Positions 5,371 to 7,136 of a stretch of DNA of 7,136 nucleotides are shown piece after piece; the stretch's first letter is position 1, and each line of letters starts with the position of its first letter. Location: NCBI GenBank assembly GCA_023424135.1, contig JAFAEH010000251.1:1-7136 (forward strand), given 5' to 3'. The notes under the pieces are model-generated. The model did not search any database, was not told the DNA's origin, and saw only the letters and a program-made list of their open reading frames with translations. The stretch comes from Actinomycetes bacterium (lineage in GTDB: Bacteria > Actinomycetota > Actinomycetes > Actinomycetales > Cellulomonadaceae). The position numbers were made by a program, and so were the translations under genes.

Positions 5371-6180
5371 GTGGACCCGAGCCCGTGGCGCACCGCCGTC
5401 GTCACCGTCGCCGTCATCGCGGCGGTCCTCGGCGCGGGCGGTGCGGTCACCGGGCTGTGGGCCGAGCTCATGCCCGGCACCGGGGTCGCGTTCCGCGGGC
5501 TGAGCGTCGACGTGCCGTGGGACGAGGCGGTGGTCCCGCCCGCCCTTCCGCAGGCGGCGCCGTCCGCGTCGCCCACGCCGACGTTCGACCTGGCGCGGCA
5601 CTCCACGTCGGACCCGACGAGCCCGTGGGTGATCGTCAACAAGCAGCACCCCGTCGCCGCGGACCACGTGCCGGACGACCTCGTCGACGTGGGCGCGGCG
5701 CGCGTGCGGGCCGACGTCGTGCCGGACCTCACGGCGATGGTCGACGCGGCCGGTGCCGCCGGGGCGCGGCTCGTCGTGCGCAGCGGCTACCGCTCGCACG
5801 CCGAGCAGGCGGCCGCACGTGCGGCGATCGAGGCGCGCCGCGGGTTCGCGCACGCCGAGCGGTACTCGGCGCGCGCGGGGTTCTCGGAGCACGAGACCGG
5901 CCTCGCGGTGGACGTGGACTCCGGGACCGAGCCGTCGTGCAACCTGCAGACGTGCTTCGCGCGGACGGCCGAGGGCCAATGGCTCGCGGAGCACGCGTGG
6001 GAGTTCGGGTTCGTCGTGCGCTACACCCCGGAGAACACCGAGATCACGGGCTACGCGCCCGAGGGCTGGCACCTGCGCTGGGTGGGCCGTGAGCTGACCG
6101 CGCACCTGCACGCCGAGGGCATCGGCTCGCTCGAGGAGGCGTTCGGCGTCCCGGGCGGGGCCGTCTACCTCGGGGGCTGA
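5371..6180 (+). CDS. Membrane-anchored M15 family D-alanyl-D-alanine carboxypeptidase (VanY/DacY-like)
   Basis: This 269-residue zinc peptidase is expected to remove the terminal D-Ala of peptidoglycan stem peptides outside the cell. Residues about 7-30 form one hydrophobic segment without a clear cleavage site, so it is a signal anchor or uncleaved signal. A Pro/Ala/Ser-rich linker (about 56-72) leads to the catalytic domain, which opens with VIVNKQHPV. Motifs are SGYRS (138-142), SEHETGLAVDVD (172-183) holding the zinc ligands His174 and Asp181, and EGWHLRWVG (231-239) with catalytic Glu231 and the third ligand His234. Cys190 and Cys195 could form a disulfide in the exported domain. All catalytic residues are present. 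The start is GTG at 5371, placed by the -10 box and by the transmembrane segment beginning at once. Neighbours are unrelated in function, and no vanS/vanR-like regulators are in view, so a housekeeping role is more likely than glycopeptide resistance. Confidence 0.92.
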   Translation: MDPSPWRTAVVTVAVIAAVLGAGGAVTGLWAELMPGTGVAFRGLSVDVPWDEAVVPPALPQAAPSASPTPTFDLARHSTSDPTSPWVIVNKQHPVAADHVPDDLVDVGAARVRADVVPDLTAMVDAAGAAGARLVVRSGYRSHAEQAAARAAIEARRGFAHAERYSARAGFSEHETGLAVDVDSGTEPSCNLQTCFARTAEGQWLAEHAWEFGFVVRYTPENTEITGYAPEGWHLRWVGRELTAHLHAEGIGSLEEAFGVPGGAVYLGG

Positions 6181-6203
6181 GCGCGCGGCGGCCCGGAAAT
6201 CCC

Positions 6204-6239
6204 GTGCCACCCGCGCGCCGCGTGCCTACCGTCGACGGG
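6204..6239 (+). promoter_or_regulatory. Promoter of rsgA with leaderless-type -10 box
   Basis: TACCGT (6227-6232) fits TANNNT and ends 7 nt before the GTG at 6240. GTGCCA (6204-6209) matches 4 of 6 bases of TTGACA with ideal 17-nt spacing. There is no Shine-Dalgarno sequence. It is the best-formed of the three plus-strand promoters here. Confidence 0.55.
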
Positions 6240-7136
6240 GTGAGGACGACCGACCCGGCACCCGGTGCCGTCGACGACGACGCGGCGCCGCTGTGCGCCC
6301 GCGTGGTCCGCGCGGAGCGCGGCGCGGTGCTCGTCGTCCCCGCCGACGACGTCGAGGCGGCCCCGTCCCGCGTCGAGCTGCCGCGCGACGGACTCCTGCC
6401 GCTCCCGGACGGGACGCGCGTGCCGCCCACGGTCGGCGACCTCGTCGACGTCGTCGGCGCGGCGGCCGGGCAGGACCCGGGTGTCGGTGGCGGGCACGAC
6501 GCGCGTGCCACGGCGCTGCACCCGCGTCGTACCGCGGTCGTGCGCGACTCGGCGGGACGCTCGTCGCTCGAGCAGGTCGTGGCCGCGAACGTCGACGTCG
6601 TGCTGGTCGTCGAGCACCTCGACCCCGACCCGGCGCCCGGACGCCTGGAGCGGCTGCTCACGCTGGCCTGGCGGTCCGGCGCCCGGCCGGTCGTCGTGCT
6701 CACGAAGGCCGACCTCGTGCCCGACCCCGACGGCATGGCGGCCGAGGTCGCGCCGCTCGCGATCGGCGCGGACGTGCACGTGGTGAGCGTCGTCGACGGC
6801 CGCGGCCTGGACGGCGTGCGGGCGCTGCTCGCACCGGGCGTCACGCTCGTCGTCGTCGGTCCCTCGGGTGCCGGCAAGTCGAGCCTGGTGAACGCGCTCG
6901 CGGGCCGGGAGGTCATGGCGACCGGCGAGCTGCGTGCCGACGGGCGCGGCCGGCACACGACGACGCACCGGGAGCTGGTGCCGCTCGCGGACGGTGCGCT
7001 GCTCGTCGACACGCCGGGCGTGCGCGGCGTCGGGCTGGTGGCCGACGCGGATGCGCTCGACGCCACGTTCGCGGACGTCGCGGCGCTCGCCGCGCGCTGC
7101 CGGTTCCGCGACTGCGCGCACGTGACCGAGCCGGGG
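6240..7136 (+). CDS. rsgA: Ribosome small subunit-dependent GTPase RsgA (YjeQ), 3' end outside window
   Basis: RsgA is a circularly permuted GTPase that binds and proofreads late 30S subunits and releases RbfA. The frame runs from GTG at 6240 without a stop to the window edge, 299 codons. An N-terminal OB-fold region (about 18-110) is followed by SSLEQVVAANVDVVLVVEHL, typical of the family. The GTPase motifs come in permuted order: G4 TKAD (155-158), a G5-like VSVVDGRGLDG, G1 GPSGAGKSS (207-215), G2/switch GRHTTTHREL around R238-L246, and G3 DTPG (257-260). The zinc-binding domain begins with C287, C292 and H294; the fourth ligand should be just past the edge. Many actinomycete genomes place rsgA after aroA; here it follows an M15 peptidase under its own promoter, so it may be a second RsgA paralogue. 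No key residue is missing in the visible part. Confidence 0.93.
   Translation, partial: MRTTDPAPGAVDDDAAPLCARVVRAERGAVLVVPADDVEAAPSRVELPRDGLLPLPDGTRVPPTVGDLVDVVGAAAGQDPGVGGGHDARATALHPRRTAVVRDSAGRSSLEQVVAANVDVVLVVEHLDPDPAPGRLERLLTLAWRSGARPVVVLTKADLVPDPDGMAAEVAPLAIGADVHVVSVVDGRGLDGVRALLAPGVTLVVVGPSGAGKSSLVNALAGREVMATGELRADGRGRHTTTHRELVPLADGALLVDTPGVRGVGLVADADALDATFADVAALAARCRFRDCAHVTEPG

Noticed and set aside
3642..5732. A 696-codon minus-strand open frame antisense to the ribonuclease and part of the M15 gene
   Set aside because: It is antisense to two genes with clear catalytic motifs, has no recognisable domain and has the low-complexity composition typical of GC-rich shadow frames.
6181..6218. 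Hairpin GCGCGCGG/CCGCGCGC after the M15 stop as a terminator
   Set aside because: The 8-bp stem encloses a 22-nt loop, there is no T-tract, and such pairing is common by chance at this GC content; it also overlaps the rsgA promoter.

Overview
The window is very GC-rich, codon-dense DNA with GTG starts, TANNNT -10 boxes placed just ahead of start codons, and strong GGAGG/AGGAG sites in a short operon. This points to a high-GC actinomycete. The protein style (Asp, Val and Ala rich) would fit Cellulomonadaceae, but that family assignment is an inference.

Layout. (1) 1-1392, plus strand: the C-terminal 463 codons of purL (FGAM synthase II), cut by the left edge. (2) 1393-1646: a convergent intergenic region. 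From 1433 to 1650 it is filled by a tandem array of 42-bp units whose junctions fold into a row of stem-loops, opened by an inverted half unit. The last, shortened unit runs over the stop codon of the gene coming from the other side. (3) 1647-3645, minus strand: a three-gene operon, transcribed as alpha/beta-hydrolase, then SsuE/MsuE-type NAD(P)H:FMN reductase, then HpaC-type flavin reductase. The last two are joined by an ATGA overlap. (4) 3646-3860: a divergent promoter region with an AT-rich island. (5) 3861-7136, plus strand: three separate genes. These are a compact RNB-domain ribonuclease, a membrane-anchored M15/VanY-type D,D-carboxypeptidase, and an rsgA GTPase that runs off the right edge. 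Each starts with GTG only 6-7 nt after a TANNNT hexamer, the arrangement expected for leaderless mRNAs.

The minus-strand operon looks like the reductase half of a two-component flavin monooxygenase system, perhaps for organosulfur compounds, but no oxygenase is present here. The plus-strand genes are mostly housekeeping (purine synthesis, RNA turnover, peptidoglycan trimming, 30S maturation) and do not form an obvious pathway.

The least explained element is the 42-bp stem-loop array. Its non-Watson-Crick pairs are G.U when read as plus-strand RNA, never A.C, which suggests a structured RNA in the purL 3' UTR rather than a simple DNA repeat. I found no convincing new multi-gene system, RNA gene, CRISPR array, transposase or phage gene.
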